From NCBI RefSeq assembly GCF_001639745.1, contig NZ_LTAX01000006.1, forward strand, positions 120,371 to 184,370: 64,000 bases of DNA, in the 5' to 3' direction. The notes below the pieces were generated by a model, which saw nothing but the letters and a program-made list of their open reading frames with translations, was not told the DNA's origin and ran no database searches. Shown one piece after another: positions 20,087 through 30,407 of the stretch (its first letter is position 1; every line of letters starts with the position of its first letter). This stretch comes from Marinomonas gallaica. GTDB lineage: Bacteria; Pseudomonadota; Gammaproteobacteria; Pseudomonadales; Marinomonadaceae. Both the position numbers and the translations under genes were made by a program.

Positions 20087-20288
20087 ATTTGCGCTACGTT
20101 CTGGAAAATATTACGTATCAATCCTAGCCCAATCCGCTTAAATCTTGGTACAAAATGTCACTAAACAGAGTCTTTTTTGTTATTGAGGAAAGATACCATC
20201 TCTCTAAGCTTAATGAATGAAATGTTAAGACTGCGCCCAAGTGCGCAAAAGCGCTCTAAGGCCATAAAAATAAAAGGTGGAGGCGAGT

Positions 20289-22439
20289 ATGAAGTTCGAA
20301 GGAAAAACGCTTCGAGTGGTAACGAACGAGTCAGGGATTGCGACCCTGACGTTGGATCTTAAAGACAGTTCTGTCAATAAATTCGGTGCTCAAGCGCTTG
20401 CAGAATTGGCGGACGTAGTCACCCAATTAGAGCAAGGCAGCACTGCACGAGGTTTAATTATTAGCAGTGCTAAAGACGCCTTTGTTGTGGGGGCAGATAT
20501 CACCGAATTCATGGGTTGGTTCCAGCTTGATGATGAGCAACTGACACAAAAGCTAAAACAAACACACTATATCTTCACCAAGCTTTCAAACTTACCCATA
20601 CCATCCGTAGTGGCCATTAATGGGCTTGCATTAGGGGGCGGCTTTGAGCTCTGCCTAGCGTGTGATTATCGAGTGATGGCAGACTCAGCCAAAGTCGGCT
20701 TGCCAGAAACTCAGTTGGGTATTTACCCTGGTTGGGGTGGAACCGTTCGTTTACCTCGCTTGATTGGTGTGGATAACGCCTGCGAGTGGATTTGTGGCGG
20801 TCAGCAGAAGCGCAGTGATGATGCTATGAAAGAAGGAGCGGTTGATGCCGTCGTTGCCGCAGATCAGGTTGTGGCATCCGCAGAACACCTTATGCAACAG
20901 ATACTAGACGGTAAATTAGATTACCAAGCGCGTCGTAATGCTCTGCAACAGCCTATGCAATTTTCGCCAATCGAAAAAATGATGATTTTTGAGACCGTAC
21001 GTGCCGTCGTTGGTGCCAAAGCCGGAAAGCATTATCCAGCGCCGATGGAAGCGATTAAATCTGTCGAAAAAGGCATTTTTCAATCGATTGATAAAGCCGT
21101 TGACACTGAAATCAAAGGCTTTGTGAAAATGGCCAAGTCACCCGTTGCGCGATCTTTGGTTGGTTTGTTCTTAAATGATCAGCATGTTAAAAAAGTGGCA
21201 TCCGGTTACACTAAAAATACCGAACGTGTGACGCACGCGGCGGTGCTCGGTGCAGGTATCATGGGCGGTGGGGTGGCATATCAGTCTGCTTCCAAAGGCA
21301 CACCGATTGTAATGAAAGACATTCGCCAAGATGCTCTTGAACTGGGTATGAACGAGGCGAGTAAGTTATTTGGCAAACAAGTCGAGCGCGGTAAGTTAAC
21401 TACTGATAAGGCCATGCAGGGATTAAGCAAAATTACGCCAGTGCTTACTTATGGCGAGGTGGAGAATGTAGACTTAGTGGTTGAGGCGGTGGTCGAAAAT
21501 CCAAAAATTAAACAATCAGTATTGGCGGAAACAGAGTCTCATCTGCGTGACGATGCAATCTTGGCATCAAATACCTCAACGATTTCCATCAACTTACTGG
21601 CACAAGCTCTGAAACGCCCAGAGAATTTCTGTGGTATGCATTTCTTTAACCCTGTGCACCGCATGCCGCTAGTCGAAGTCATTCGTGGTGAAAAAACCTC
21701 TGATGCCACGATTGCCAAGACCGTTGCTTTTGCTCAAGCGCTTGGCAAAACCCCGATTGTTGTTAATGACTGTCCAGGCTTTTTAGTAAACCGTGTGTTG
21801 TTCCCATATTTTGCAGGCTTTTCGGCCTTGCTGCGAGATGGTGCAGATTACCAAGCGGTTGATAAAGTGATGGAACGCTTTGGTTGGCCAATGGGGCCAG
21901 CTTACTTACTGGACGTGGTTGGCATTGATACGGCTTACCATGCCGATCAAGTTATGGCAGAAGGTTTCCCTGACCGTATGGGTCATGACGGTGAAAATGC
22001 GATTGATCGTTTCTTCTCATTAGGTCGCTTTGGCCAGAAATCGGGTAGTGGTTTTTATCAATACGAACAAGACCGTAAAGGTAAACCGAAAAAGCTTAAA
22101 TCTGCTGAAGCCGAAAGTATATTGCAAGATCTAAGTGGTGAAACGAAGGCATTTGAAGACAGCGATATCATTGCACGTATGATGATTCCTTTGTGCATTG
22201 AAACCGCACGCTGCCTAGAAGATAACATCGTTGCGTCTGCCGCCGAAGCGGACATGGGATTGGTATACGGTATTGGTTTTCCTCCATATTTAGGCGGTGC
22301 GCTGCACTATATGGATGAAATGGGGTTAGCGGCTTTCTGTGAGTTGGCCGATCAGTACCAACACCTAGGTAAATTGTATGAGCCTACTGCTACGATGCGA
22401 GATATGGCGGCTCAACAAAAACATTACCATCAGTACTAA
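20289..22439 (+). CDS. fadB: Fatty-acid oxidation complex alpha subunit (hydratase/3-hydroxyacyl-CoA dehydrogenase)
   Basis: The ATG at 20289 (MKFEGKTLRV) follows GGAGGCG at proper spacing, giving 716 residues, close to the usual 715-730. The N-terminal crotonase domain carries NGLALGGGFELCLACDYRV and LPETQLGIYPGWGGT, each with a catalytic glutamate. The NAD-binding Rossmann motif GAGIMGGGVAYQSASKG is near residue 318, and HFFNPVHRMPLVEVI near residue 450 contains the dehydrogenase catalytic histidine. A duplicated C-terminal helical domain completes it. fadA follows 27 bp later, as expected for the multifunctional alpha2-beta2 complex. Confidence 0.96.
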   Translation: MKFEGKTLRVVTNESGIATLTLDLKDSSVNKFGAQALAELADVVTQLEQGSTARGLIISSAKDAFVVGADITEFMGWFQLDDEQLTQKLKQTHYIFTKLSNLPIPSVVAINGLALGGGFELCLACDYRVMADSAKVGLPETQLGIYPGWGGTVRLPRLIGVDNACEWICGGQQKRSDDAMKEGAVDAVVAADQVVASAEHLMQQILDGKLDYQARRNALQQPMQFSPIEKMMIFETVRAVVGAKAGKHYPAPMEAIKSVEKGIFQSIDKAVDTEIKGFVKMAKSPVARSLVGLFLNDQHVKKVASGYTKNTERVTHAAVLGAGIMGGGVAYQSASKGTPIVMKDIRQDALELGMNEASKLFGKQVERGKLTTDKAMQGLSKITPVLTYGEVENVDLVVEAVVENPKIKQSVLAETESHLRDDAILASNTSTISINLLAQALKRPENFCGMHFFNPVHRMPLVEVIRGEKTSDATIAKTVAFAQALGKTPIVVNDCPGFLVNRVLFPYFAGFSALLRDGADYQAVDKVMERFGWPMGPAYLLDVVGIDTAYHADQVMAEGFPDRMGHDGENAIDRFFSLGRFGQKSGSGFYQYEQDRKGKPKKLKSAEAESILQDLSGETKAFEDSDIIARMMIPLCIETARCLEDNIVASAAEADMGLVYGIGFPPYLGGALHYMDEMGLAAFCELADQYQHLGKLYEPTATMRDMAAQQKHYHQY

Positions 22440-22448
22440 TACCCATAG

Positions 22449-23642
<1,194 letters not shown>

Positions 23643-23684
23643 ATCCGCATGTACGAATAAGTTGTAATGCTTTTTGGAATGAAT

Positions 23685-23716
23685 AAAGCAGAAAGAGCGT
23701 AAGTTTTTTCTGCTTT
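23685..23716 (+). terminator. Stem-loop after fadA
   Basis: AAAGCAGAAA and TTTCTGCTTT are perfect 10-bp arms around a 12-nt loop 43 bp past the fadA stop. The following T content is weak (AATTCTGTT), so efficiency is uncertain. Confidence 0.6.
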
Positions 23717-23740
23717 AATTCTGTTAAGGATTACAACGAT

Positions 23741-24196
23741 ATGAACGCTGTTATTACACTTCTGAGTATTGCTCTTCTAGCGGTTAGCCAGCCAGCGTTA
23801 GCTTTGACCCTGCAATACCAAAACAAAGTAGTCGTCTTTTCTCAGCAAGAGCTTATTGAAAACCGCAACTTTACCCACAAAATGTATGGCCCTTTTCGAA
23901 GACAAGAGGTCGTTTATGAAGGTTATGACCTTTCTTTATTCCTGCAACAGAATCTAAACGTTAACGCAAACACTGTCGTCATAGATGCCATTGATGGTTA
24001 CAAAATGACCTTGAAAAACATCGACTCGCGGCCTTTGATGCTTGTGGTAAAAGAAGACAGCAAGCCTTTATCCATCCGAGAGCATGGTCCGTCTAGAATT
24101 ATTGAAACAGATCTAGGTGGCAGAGATGTTCGCAATATCTCTTTATTCGATGACTGGGTTTGGATGATTAAGAAGATTGAGGTCATTGATGACTAA
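23741..24196 (+). CDS. Secreted protein with SUOX-like (molybdopterin-binding-fold) domain
   Basis: A 151-residue protein with a Sec signal peptide ending near ALA (residues 20-22). The mature part has the pattern GYDLSLFLQQN, DAIDGYKMTL, DSKPLSIREHGPSRII and a terminal DWVWMIKKIEV, which resembles the oxidoreductase molybdopterin-binding fold. It is only part length and lacks the cofactor-ligating cysteine, so it is likely a binding and not a catalytic version. Its last eight bases overlap the start of the diguanylate cyclase gene, implying a partnership, possibly a periplasmic sensing subunit. That function is inferred from position only. Confidence 0.75.
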   Translation: MNAVITLLSIALLAVSQPALALTLQYQNKVVVFSQQELIENRNFTHKMYGPFRRQEVVYEGYDLSLFLQQNLNVNANTVVIDAIDGYKMTLKNIDSRPLMLVVKEDSKPLSIREHGPSRIIETDLGGRDVRNISLFDDWVWMIKKIEVIDD

Positions 24197-25319
24197 ACCT
24201 TCGAGAACACTGAGTATTTTAGGTGTCGGTTTATTGTCCATTACGGTCGTCATTACTCTGGTGTTGGTGAATACTGTAAGGTTTGATGGTTCGTTACGCG
24301 CACTGTTTAATCGTGACCATGGTATTTATGACCATGCTATGGTCGATCGCTCAAAAAAGTATCTTTTGAACGTCCTTCCATTGATAGAGACCCTTAACGA
24401 TGCAGCAGAAGAGAACTCACTTGTTCGCGAAGAAGCATTGGCGCAATTTGATCTTGCTTATGCCTATTTAAATATTGGCCGCTATTTAGAGCGTTACGAA
24501 TGTGTTCAACCTGCGTTGGATGATATCTTGACACTGCGTGATGACGTAGAAAAAGGTGCGAAACGTGCTTTTAGATACCAAATATGGGCTGAAATTTTAA
24601 CGTGTTATGATGACGTGGGTAGAAGCCAAGATGAGCTAAAAGCCAATTTAATTGAGCGCGCGCTAATTGATTCTAGGGCGAACCAGTTTTGGATGAACGT
24701 GGGGGTCATCTCGGTATTTGCGCTCGCTATCATGCTGTGGCTTTTGCTTGAAATTCAACACCGCCGCGGACATAAGAGTGAGACAGAAAAAGAGGCATGG
24801 CAAAGTAGAGCGATGACCGATCATTTAACGTCTACGTATAATCGTATGGCGCTGCATGAAGCCCTCGAGTCATTAGTCAAGCAATGGCCTGTGGCCAATG
24901 AGTCTGTTGGCTTAGTGTTTTACGATATTGATCATTTCAAGCAATTTAATGATTCGTTTGGGCATGTAGCAGGGGATCAGGCATTGCGCCAAGTCGCTAG
25001 TACAGTTAATAAACTATTACCCAACCCTTCAAACCATTACCGATTTGGAGGAGAAGAGTTTTTTATCGTAAACCGAGAAACTGAGCACTCAGAAGTGGTT
25101 GCGCTAGCGGATCGAATATTATCAGCAGTACAAAACTTGAACATAGAAAACCCGAACAGCGACACAGGAATGTTAACAGTCAGCGTTGGTGTGTATATGT
25201 TAGAGCAGCGTGACTACACGGCTGAAGAATTGATCATGAAAGTGGATGAGCTGCTTTATGTCGCTAAAAAACATGGCCGTAATCGTGTTGTTGACGAATT
25301 TACAGGGCAGGATATCTAG
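24189..25319 (+). CDS. Membrane-bound diguanylate cyclase (GGDEF)
   Basis: The ATG at 24189, overlapping the upstream gene by eight bases with TTGAGG before it, is preferred to a TTG at 24177; the product has 376 residues. A first membrane helix (about residues 8-30), a periplasmic stretch of about 135 residues and a second helix (about 168-190) precede a GGDEF domain. The active site reads RFGGEEF, an accepted active variant, so c-di-GMP synthesis is expected. No RxxD inhibitory site is seen five residues upstream. The overlapping secreted protein gene suggests the periplasmic part takes its signal from that protein. Confidence 0.9.
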   Translation: MTKPSRTLSILGVGLLSITVVITLVLVNTVRFDGSLRALFNRDHGIYDHAMVDRSKKYLLNVLPLIETLNDAAEENSLVREEALAQFDLAYAYLNIGRYLERYECVQPALDDILTLRDDVEKGAKRAFRYQIWAEILTCYDDVGRSQDELKANLIERALIDSRANQFWMNVGVISVFALAIMLWLLLEIQHRRGHKSETEKEAWQSRAMTDHLTSTYNRMALHEALESLVKQWPVANESVGLVFYDIDHFKQFNDSFGHVAGDQALRQVASTVNKLLPNPSNHYRFGGEEFFIVNRETEHSEVVALADRILSAVQNLNIENPNSDTGMLTVSVGVYMLEQRDYTAEELIMKVDELLYVAKKHGRNRVVDEFTGQDI

Positions 25320-25804
25320 CTGATATGAAATTTCTTCTCCAGCTCTGCTCGTTTTAAGAAGTGCTTTTGTTTGAGCGATTTAAGGTTTGCGCGCGCACGT
25401 TGCTTCGCTTCAGAAGTTTGGTGTAATTCATAGTTTGGCTCTAATTTAGCCATACGAAGCTCGGACTCATAGTGATCTAAGACATCATCAATGTTGTCTT
25501 GATAATGCTCCTCTAATTTTTCCAGAGCCTGGTAATAGTCATCAAATACTTGGCTAATATTGGCCTTGTAAGCGTAATGGCTTGAATCTGATGCATCGCG
25601 AGTGAGACGGCTGTGTACGCGATAAGCTGACGGTAGGGCCTTATAATCAGAAGCCTCGATCGGACGCTCTTCAAGGTATGTTTCATAGCCCGACGACGTG
25701 GAGGTAGAGAGCGCCTCATCAGCGCTTGCAGAAGGCTGAAATAAAGACAACACCAAGATGGATGATAATGAGCCAAGCTGTTTTTTACGTATAATAAGTT
25801 TCAT
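25316..25804 (-). CDS. Hypothetical secreted helical protein
   Basis: The 162-residue product has a basic N-terminus, a hydrophobic core and a likely signal cleavage after SASA (near residue 28). The mature part is polar and, from about residue 85, strongly helical and charged with heptad-like spacing (EKLEEHYQDNIDDVLDHYESEL). I do not recognise a family. It converges on the diguanylate cyclase gene and the two stops overlap by four bases. A periplasmic location is inferred from the signal peptide alone. Confidence 0.65.
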   Translation of the reverse strand: MKLIIRKKQLGSLSSILVLSLFQPSASADEALSTSTSSGYETYLEERPIEASDYKALPSAYRVHSRLTRDASDSSHYAYKANISQVFDDYYQALEKLEEHYQDNIDDVLDHYESELRMAKLEPNYELHQTSEAKQRARANLKSLKQKHFLKRAELEKKFHIS

Positions 25805-25963
25805 CAGGTAGTCCCCCTAGAAAGATCTAACCGTTTGAGAATATTTAGTTCGATCTAGCTTGGCAATCCACTTAGTGTTACTTGCACAGTGTTATGCAAT
25901 TCCTGATTTTTTCTAGACTTAAACTAGATGGAAAAGTGCTCTGGTTTATGTGTTTCGGTTGTA

Positions 25964-26710
25964 TTACACAGCGTCATTTTTATCTAGGTCTTCGCGCTTT
26001 TCAATTTTGTGTTGATCTTCGTTGAGACCGTGCTTCCAGTAACTTGAGATGTATAAATTACCTTTCTCAACGTCACTACGTTCTTTAAAGAACGCACGTA
26101 ACGCACGCATAGAGCTGAATTCGCATGCGGCCCAAATTGCAACGTTGCCATCTAACCATTTAAGTGTCTTCAGATGTTCTAATAGCGATTGACTGTCTTG
26201 TCCAGGATTAGGGTTTATGATCCATTTGAGTTCAATGTCGTCTGGTTTTTGCAGTGTTTGGATATCAGCCTCGGTTTGCACTTCCAGAATGGCATAGCCT
26301 TTAGACTCGCTAGGTAAGTTGGCTAAATTAACGCTGATAGCGGGTAAAGACGTCATGTCGCCGACAAAAATCATCCAGTCTGCAGATTCTGAAATACGTT
26401 TTTTGGGCCCAGGGCCACCCACTTGAATCTGGTCTCCTGTTTGCGTATGTAATGCCCAGAGACATGCCACACCAGAGTCCCCATGCAGTGCAAAGTCGAC
26501 ATCAAGTTCATGTTGGCGTTGTTGACGGATAGTGTAAGTCCGCATCAAGCGGCTACCATCCGTAGTAGGAAATATAAACTTAATGTAGCCACCTTCTTGA
26601 CCTTCAGGGAAACCTGCGAGCGCTTTACCACCAAGCGTAACCCTGAGCATATTGGCGGTAACGTACTCTTTACGAATGACCTTTAATAAACGCGATGTTG
26701 GCTTTGACAC
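25964..26710 (-). CDS. Siderophore-interacting protein (ViuB/YqjH family ferric reductase)
   Basis: A 248-residue flavoprotein of the SIP family. The N-terminal FAD-binding barrel has the MRTYTIRQ motif near residue 56, which matches the R-x-Y-T-x-R FAD signature, and DVDFALHGDSGVACLWA near residue 70. The C-terminal NAD(P)H-like domain has WAACEFSSMRALRAFF near residue 195, and the protein ends with the YWKHGLNED segment typical of the family. It reduces ferric-siderophore complexes in the cytoplasm to release iron. No siderophore synthesis or receptor gene is adjacent, so it may serve imported foreign siderophores. Confidence 0.9.
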   Translation of the reverse strand: MSKPTSRLLKVIRKEYVTANMLRVTLGGKALAGFPEGQEGGYIKFIFPTTDGSRLMRTYTIRQQRQHELDVDFALHGDSGVACLWALHTQTGDQIQVGGPGPKKRISESADWMIFVGDMTSLPAISVNLANLPSESKGYAILEVQTEADIQTLQKPDDIELKWIINPNPGQDSQSLLEHLKTLKWLDGNVAIWAACEFSSMRALRAFFKERSDVEKGNLYISSYWKHGLNEDQHKIEKREDLDKNDAV

Positions 26711-26930
26711 AACAGTAACCTCATAGTTCGGTTCTAATTGAGAATGGATATCAATTTATATTAGCGACTGCTTAAAAGCAATGAAACACACTGTTGCACA
26801 ATAGTAACTGATTAGGAAAACAAGATTCTGCGTCATGGTGGACATAATTTTTCGTTCTGCTTTTGAAGCAGTTCTGGCACAATCTGTGGCCAAAATTATA
26901 AGACTAATCCCCCAAGAACTAAGGCTCTTT

Positions 26931-27839
26931 ATGCAATCCTTACTGCGCACGATTTATGACGATGTAAAACCTCTTGTTGGACAGGGCAAAGTGGCTGACT
27001 ACATTCCAGCATTAGCAAGCGTCGACCCTAATCAATTCGGCATAGCCATCTTTAGTAATAAAAGTGAGCTTTATCAAATCGGCGATGCTGAGGTGCCGTT
27101 TTCCATTCAGAGTATTTCTAAAGTATTCAGTTTAACATTGGCAATCAAGCATTATGGAGAGGGGATGTGGCAGCGTGTTGGCCGCGAGCCATCAGGTTTG
27201 CCATTTAACTCATTGGTTCAGCTTGAATATGAAAACGGTGTACCTCGTAACCCATTTATTAATGCTGGGGCGCTTGTGATAAGTGACATGAACCAGTCAC
27301 GATTTGCTTCGCCACATTACGCAATGAGTGAGTTCGTACGCCGGATATCAGGCAATCCAGAACTCAAAACAGACTTGAAAGTTGCAGACTCAGAGTATGA
27401 GTTTCGTCATAGAAATGCGGCGATGGCTCACTTAATGAAGTCTAACGGTAATTTTGAGAATGAAGTTGAAGAGGTGCTGAAAAGCTATTTTGCTAATTGC
27501 GCATTGAGAATGAGCTGTGTTGATCTGGCGAAAGCGTTTAACTTTTTAGCGAACAAAGGATTTTGTTCCATCAGTAATGAACAGGTGCTTTCGGAGCAAG
27601 AGGCACGACAAGTGAATGCGTTAATGGCCACCAGTGGTATGTACGATGAAGCAGGCAGTTTCGCCTTTCAAGTCGGACTTCCTGGGAAAAGTGGTGTCGG
27701 AGGTGGCATCGTCGCGATTGTACCAAATCGTTTTTCGGTGTGCGTATGGTCGCCAGCCTTGAATAAAGTAGGGAACTCCACTGCGGGTGTTGCGGCATTA
27801 GAGTCCATGACTAAGCATATAGGCTGGTCAGTTTATTAG
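26931..27839 (+). CDS. glsA: Glutaminase
   Basis: The ATG at 26931 ([11 protein letters not shown]) is preferred, with AAGG just upstream, over a longer frame that begins inside the divergent promoter region; the 302-residue length then agrees with bacterial glutaminases. This beta-lactamase-fold enzyme converts glutamine to glutamate and ammonia. The catalytic Ser-x-x-Lys lies in QSISKVFS near residue 61, [10 protein letters not shown] near residue 110 is conserved, and [12 protein letters not shown] near residue 255 is the C-terminal signature. It stands alone, divergent from the siderophore-interacting gene. Confidence 0.94.
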   Translation: MQSLLRTIYDDVKPLVGQGKVADYIPALASVDPNQFGIAIFSNKSELYQIGDAEVPFSIQSISKVFSLTLAIKHYGEGMWQRVGREPSGLPFNSLVQLEYENGVPRNPFINAGALVISDMNQSRFASPHYAMSEFVRRISGNPELKTDLKVADSEYEFRHRNAAMAHLMKSNGNFENEVEEVLKSYFANCALRMSCVDLAKAFNFLANKGFCSISNEQVLSEQEARQVNALMATSGMYDEAGSFAFQVGLPGKSGVGGGIVAIVPNRFSVCVWSPALNKVGNSTAGVAALESMTKHIGWSVY

Positions 27840-27947
27840 TGATGTAAGCCAAACTTTATAGTTTCTTAATAGGTTGGCTAAAAGCTTTACACCTAATTAA
27901 TAAGTCAATTACTAGAATAGCCTCATTACTTTGTATTATGAGGCTTT

Positions 27948-29402
27948 ATGATTCGTTTCATTCTAATGTCCCGCTTACTCTCCCTGCCTATGTTGTGGAT
28001 GGGCGTCATCCAGCTAATATTTGCGGAGTTGTCACATTACCTCTTTCAAGATGGTGTGACTAAGGGGTTTCTTACAAGTGCCTTAATAACCATTGTATGC
28101 TCTTTAATGGTATTGTTTGGGGCACGAAAATATCGCTTCTCTTCCGTGAATACTAAGGAAGCGATTCTGTTTGCTGTGCTTACCTGGATATCTGTTGGTC
28201 TACTTGGCGCTGTTCCTATTTATAGTATTACGCAAGTAAGCTGGACGGATGCAGTGTTTGAGTCGATAAGCGCATTAACGACGACAGGCGCAACTATTTT
28301 AAGTGGCTTAGATAGTATGCCTAAAAGTTTTTTAATGTACCGTCAGTTCCTACAATGGATGGGAGGACTGGGAGTTGTGATTTTTGTTGTCGCAGTACTG
28401 CCAATGCTCAACATTGGTGGTATGCGACTGCTTAAAGCTGAGACAGTTGGCCCCGTAAAAGATGTAAAGCTGACGCCAAGAGTAAAGAATACCGCACATT
28501 ATCTTTGGTATGTGTACTTATTGATTACCGTAGCCTGTGCAATGAGCTATTGGCTGGCAGGAATGAGTGTTTATGATGCCATTGCTCACAGTTTAACAAC
28601 TGTCTCTACAGGTGGTTTTTCAACCCATGATGCCAGTATGGGTTATTTTGAAAGCAGTTTAATTCTATGGGTGAGCTGTATTTTTATGGCGCTTGGGGCG
28701 ATTAGTTTCTCGTTACATTATAGAGTTGTCGCGGGAAAACGCCTTGCGCTGTATTGGAAAGACGAAGAGTGTCGTTGGTTTTTACTCCTTGCACTATTCT
28801 TTTCGTTATTGGTAATGCAGCAGCTACTGCAATTTTCAGATGAAACACATGTTTTAAAAGCCCTAACTCAAGCAACATTTCACGTATTGTCGTTTATGAC
28901 CAGTACGGGGTACGGCGCTGGCGATTTTACGCAGTGGCAGGGTGCATCGATTATTTTATTACTGGTTGTTGGTTATATTGGTGGGTGTGCAGGTTCTACC
29001 GCAGGTGGCAATAAGGTGGTGCGAAATATTATTTCATTTAAAGCCATACTGCTTGAGGTAAAGCAACTGATTCATCCCTGTGCTGTGTTTACCATGCGCT
29101 ATCAGGGGCGGCCAGTGAATGAACAGATACGGCACAGTGTGATGGCTTTTATGTGTTTAGCGGCATTAACAACAATCTTGCTTACTTTGTTATTAATGCT
29201 AACTGGCGTGGATTTTTTTAGCGCGTTGAGTGGTGTTGCTGCGTGTTTAAATGTGTTGGGGCCAGGTTTTGGTGAGTTGGGAAATAACTTTTCGCCGCTT
29301 ACGGATGTCGCCACATGGTTGTTGTCGTTCACGATGATTTTGGGGCGCTTAGAGTACTTCACTGTCATTGCTATCTTTACGCCTTACTTATGGCGTGCGT
29401 AG
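27948..29402 (+). CDS. trkH: Trk-type potassium uptake membrane subunit
   Basis: The 484-residue protein has the four membrane-pore-membrane repeats of TrkH/KtrB channels. Selectivity-filter segments are visible as TTTGATIL (about residue 112), TVSTGGFS (about 222), TSTGYGAGD (about 322) and VLGPGFGELG (about 437). The length and 12-helix layout favour TrkH over KtrB. It imports K+ together with a regulatory TrkA/KtrA NAD-binding subunit, which is not encoded in the window. The following two genes encode a KdpD/KdpE-like pair 24 bp downstream, suggesting potassium or turgor control. Confidence 0.93.
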   Translation: MIRFILMSRLLSLPMLWMGVIQLIFAELSHYLFQDGVTKGFLTSALITIVCSLMVLFGARKYRFSSVNTKEAILFAVLTWISVGLLGAVPIYSITQVSWTDAVFESISALTTTGATILSGLDSMPKSFLMYRQFLQWMGGLGVVIFVVAVLPMLNIGGMRLLKAETVGPVKDVKLTPRVKNTAHYLWYVYLLITVACAMSYWLAGMSVYDAIAHSLTTVSTGGFSTHDASMGYFESSLILWVSCIFMALGAISFSLHYRVVAGKRLALYWKDEECRWFLLLALFFSLLVMQQLLQFSDETHVLKALTQATFHVLSFMTSTGYGAGDFTQWQGASIILLLVVGYIGGCAGSTAGGNKVVRNIISFKAILLEVKQLIHPCAVFTMRYQGRPVNEQIRHSVMAFMCLAALTTILLTLLLMLTGVDFFSALSGVAACLNVLGPGFGELGNNFSPLTDVATWLLSFTMILGRLEYFTVIAIFTPYLWRA

Positions 29403-29426
29403 CGCCAATACCTTTGGGAGCTTGTT

Positions 29427-30407
29427 TTGAATAAATTCACTAAACCATGGATGCAATATATTGTGTCAGCGGGGGTTCCTGCTGGCATTATTTTGCTGGC
29501 GTTGCCCCTTCGACAGTACGTAACAGTGAGTGATGTTATGTTGCTGGGAGTGGCTTGTGTAACGTTTATTGGCTTTCGTTTCGGTAAGAGTGAAGCAATA
29601 GTTGCAAGTGTGACCAGCGTACTGTTTGTGGATGTATTGTTTGTAGATCCATACTACACCTTGGCGGTCCATAATTTTGATTATTTTGTGAGTTTTGGTG
29701 TGATGCTCGCGGTGGGGGTGTTCATCGCACAACTTGCTCAACGCAATCAAATAGTTGAACTTGAAAAGCAAGCCACTATGCGCTTAAAAGAACGAGAAGA
29801 GATTCGAGCAAATTTACTTCGCTCGATAGGGCATGATCTTCGTACGCCTCTGGGAACTGTTATGGGGGCGTCCAGTTTGCTAATGGAAGATTCGATTGTG
29901 TTATCTAAGTCGCAGCAGCAAGAGCAAATATCTAATATATATCAACAAAGTTTAATTCTAAAAAATCAGATCGATAAAATGTTGGAACTCAGTCGTATCC
30001 GTGATTTGCAAACAACCAATGACTGGCTCACGTTGCCATGTGTGGATTTAGTTAGCTCGGCTTTTGTTCGTATCAAAGCGAGCCAAATTGACGGTTTTTC
30101 GGTGGACTATGGGGTGGATTCGGTGAAAGGCGACAGTGCGTTGTTAGAGATTGCATTAGCCAACTTGATTGATAATGCGAGTCGCCATGGGAGCGCGCCA
30201 TGCAAAATCCAATTTAGTCGTATTCAAACGGCTTACTGCCTTGAGGTGATCAATGGACTGGGTGAACAAAATACACCTCAAACAGACTCGGGTAACGGCT
30301 TGGGATTTTTGATATGTGATGCCATTGCGAAGCTGCATGGTGGAGAGTTTCTTTTTCAGAAACAGTCGAATCAAGTCAGTGCTCGAATTTGTTGGGAGGA
30401 GCAGTAA
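29427..30407 (+). CDS. KdpD-like sensor histidine kinase lacking the N-terminal KdpD/Usp domains
   Basis: A 326-residue kinase beginning at a TTG with GGGAG eight bases upstream; the next in-frame ATG is eight codons later. It starts with a compact four-helix membrane region (about residues 8-108) like the DUF4118 domain of KdpD, containing RFGKSEAIVASVTSVLF. A coiled linker, a HisKA domain with the phospho-accepting histidine in GHDLRTPL near residue 138, and an ATPase domain with N-box NLIDNASRHG and GNGLGFLI follow. Full KdpD is about 900 residues; the cytoplasmic KdpD and universal-stress domains are absent. The stop overlaps the regulator start (TAATG). Confidence 0.9.
   Translation: MNKFTKPWMQYIVSAGVPAGIILLALPLRQYVTVSDVMLLGVACVTFIGFRFGKSEAIVASVTSVLFVDVLFVDPYYTLAVHNFDYFVSFGVMLAVGVFIAQLAQRNQIVELEKQATMRLKEREEIRANLLRSIGHDLRTPLGTVMGASSLLMEDSIVLSKSQQQEQISNIYQQSLILKNQIDKMLELSRIRDLQTTNDWLTLPCVDLVSSAFVRIKASQIDGFSVDYGVDSVKGDSALLEIALANLIDNASRHGSAPCKIQFSRIQTAYCLEVINGLGEQNTPQTDSGNGLGFLICDAIAKLHGGEFLFQKQSNQVSARICWEEQ

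Noticed and set aside
20087..20288. Fatty-acid operator (PsrA or FadR type) before fadB
   Set aside because: No GAAAC-N4-GTTTC palindrome or good FadR consensus was found by eye; a TTGGTAC fragment near 20145 is too short to support a call.
27846..27882. Hairpin AGCCAA/TTGGCT after glsA as a terminator
   Set aside because: The stem is short, the loop long and no T-run follows.
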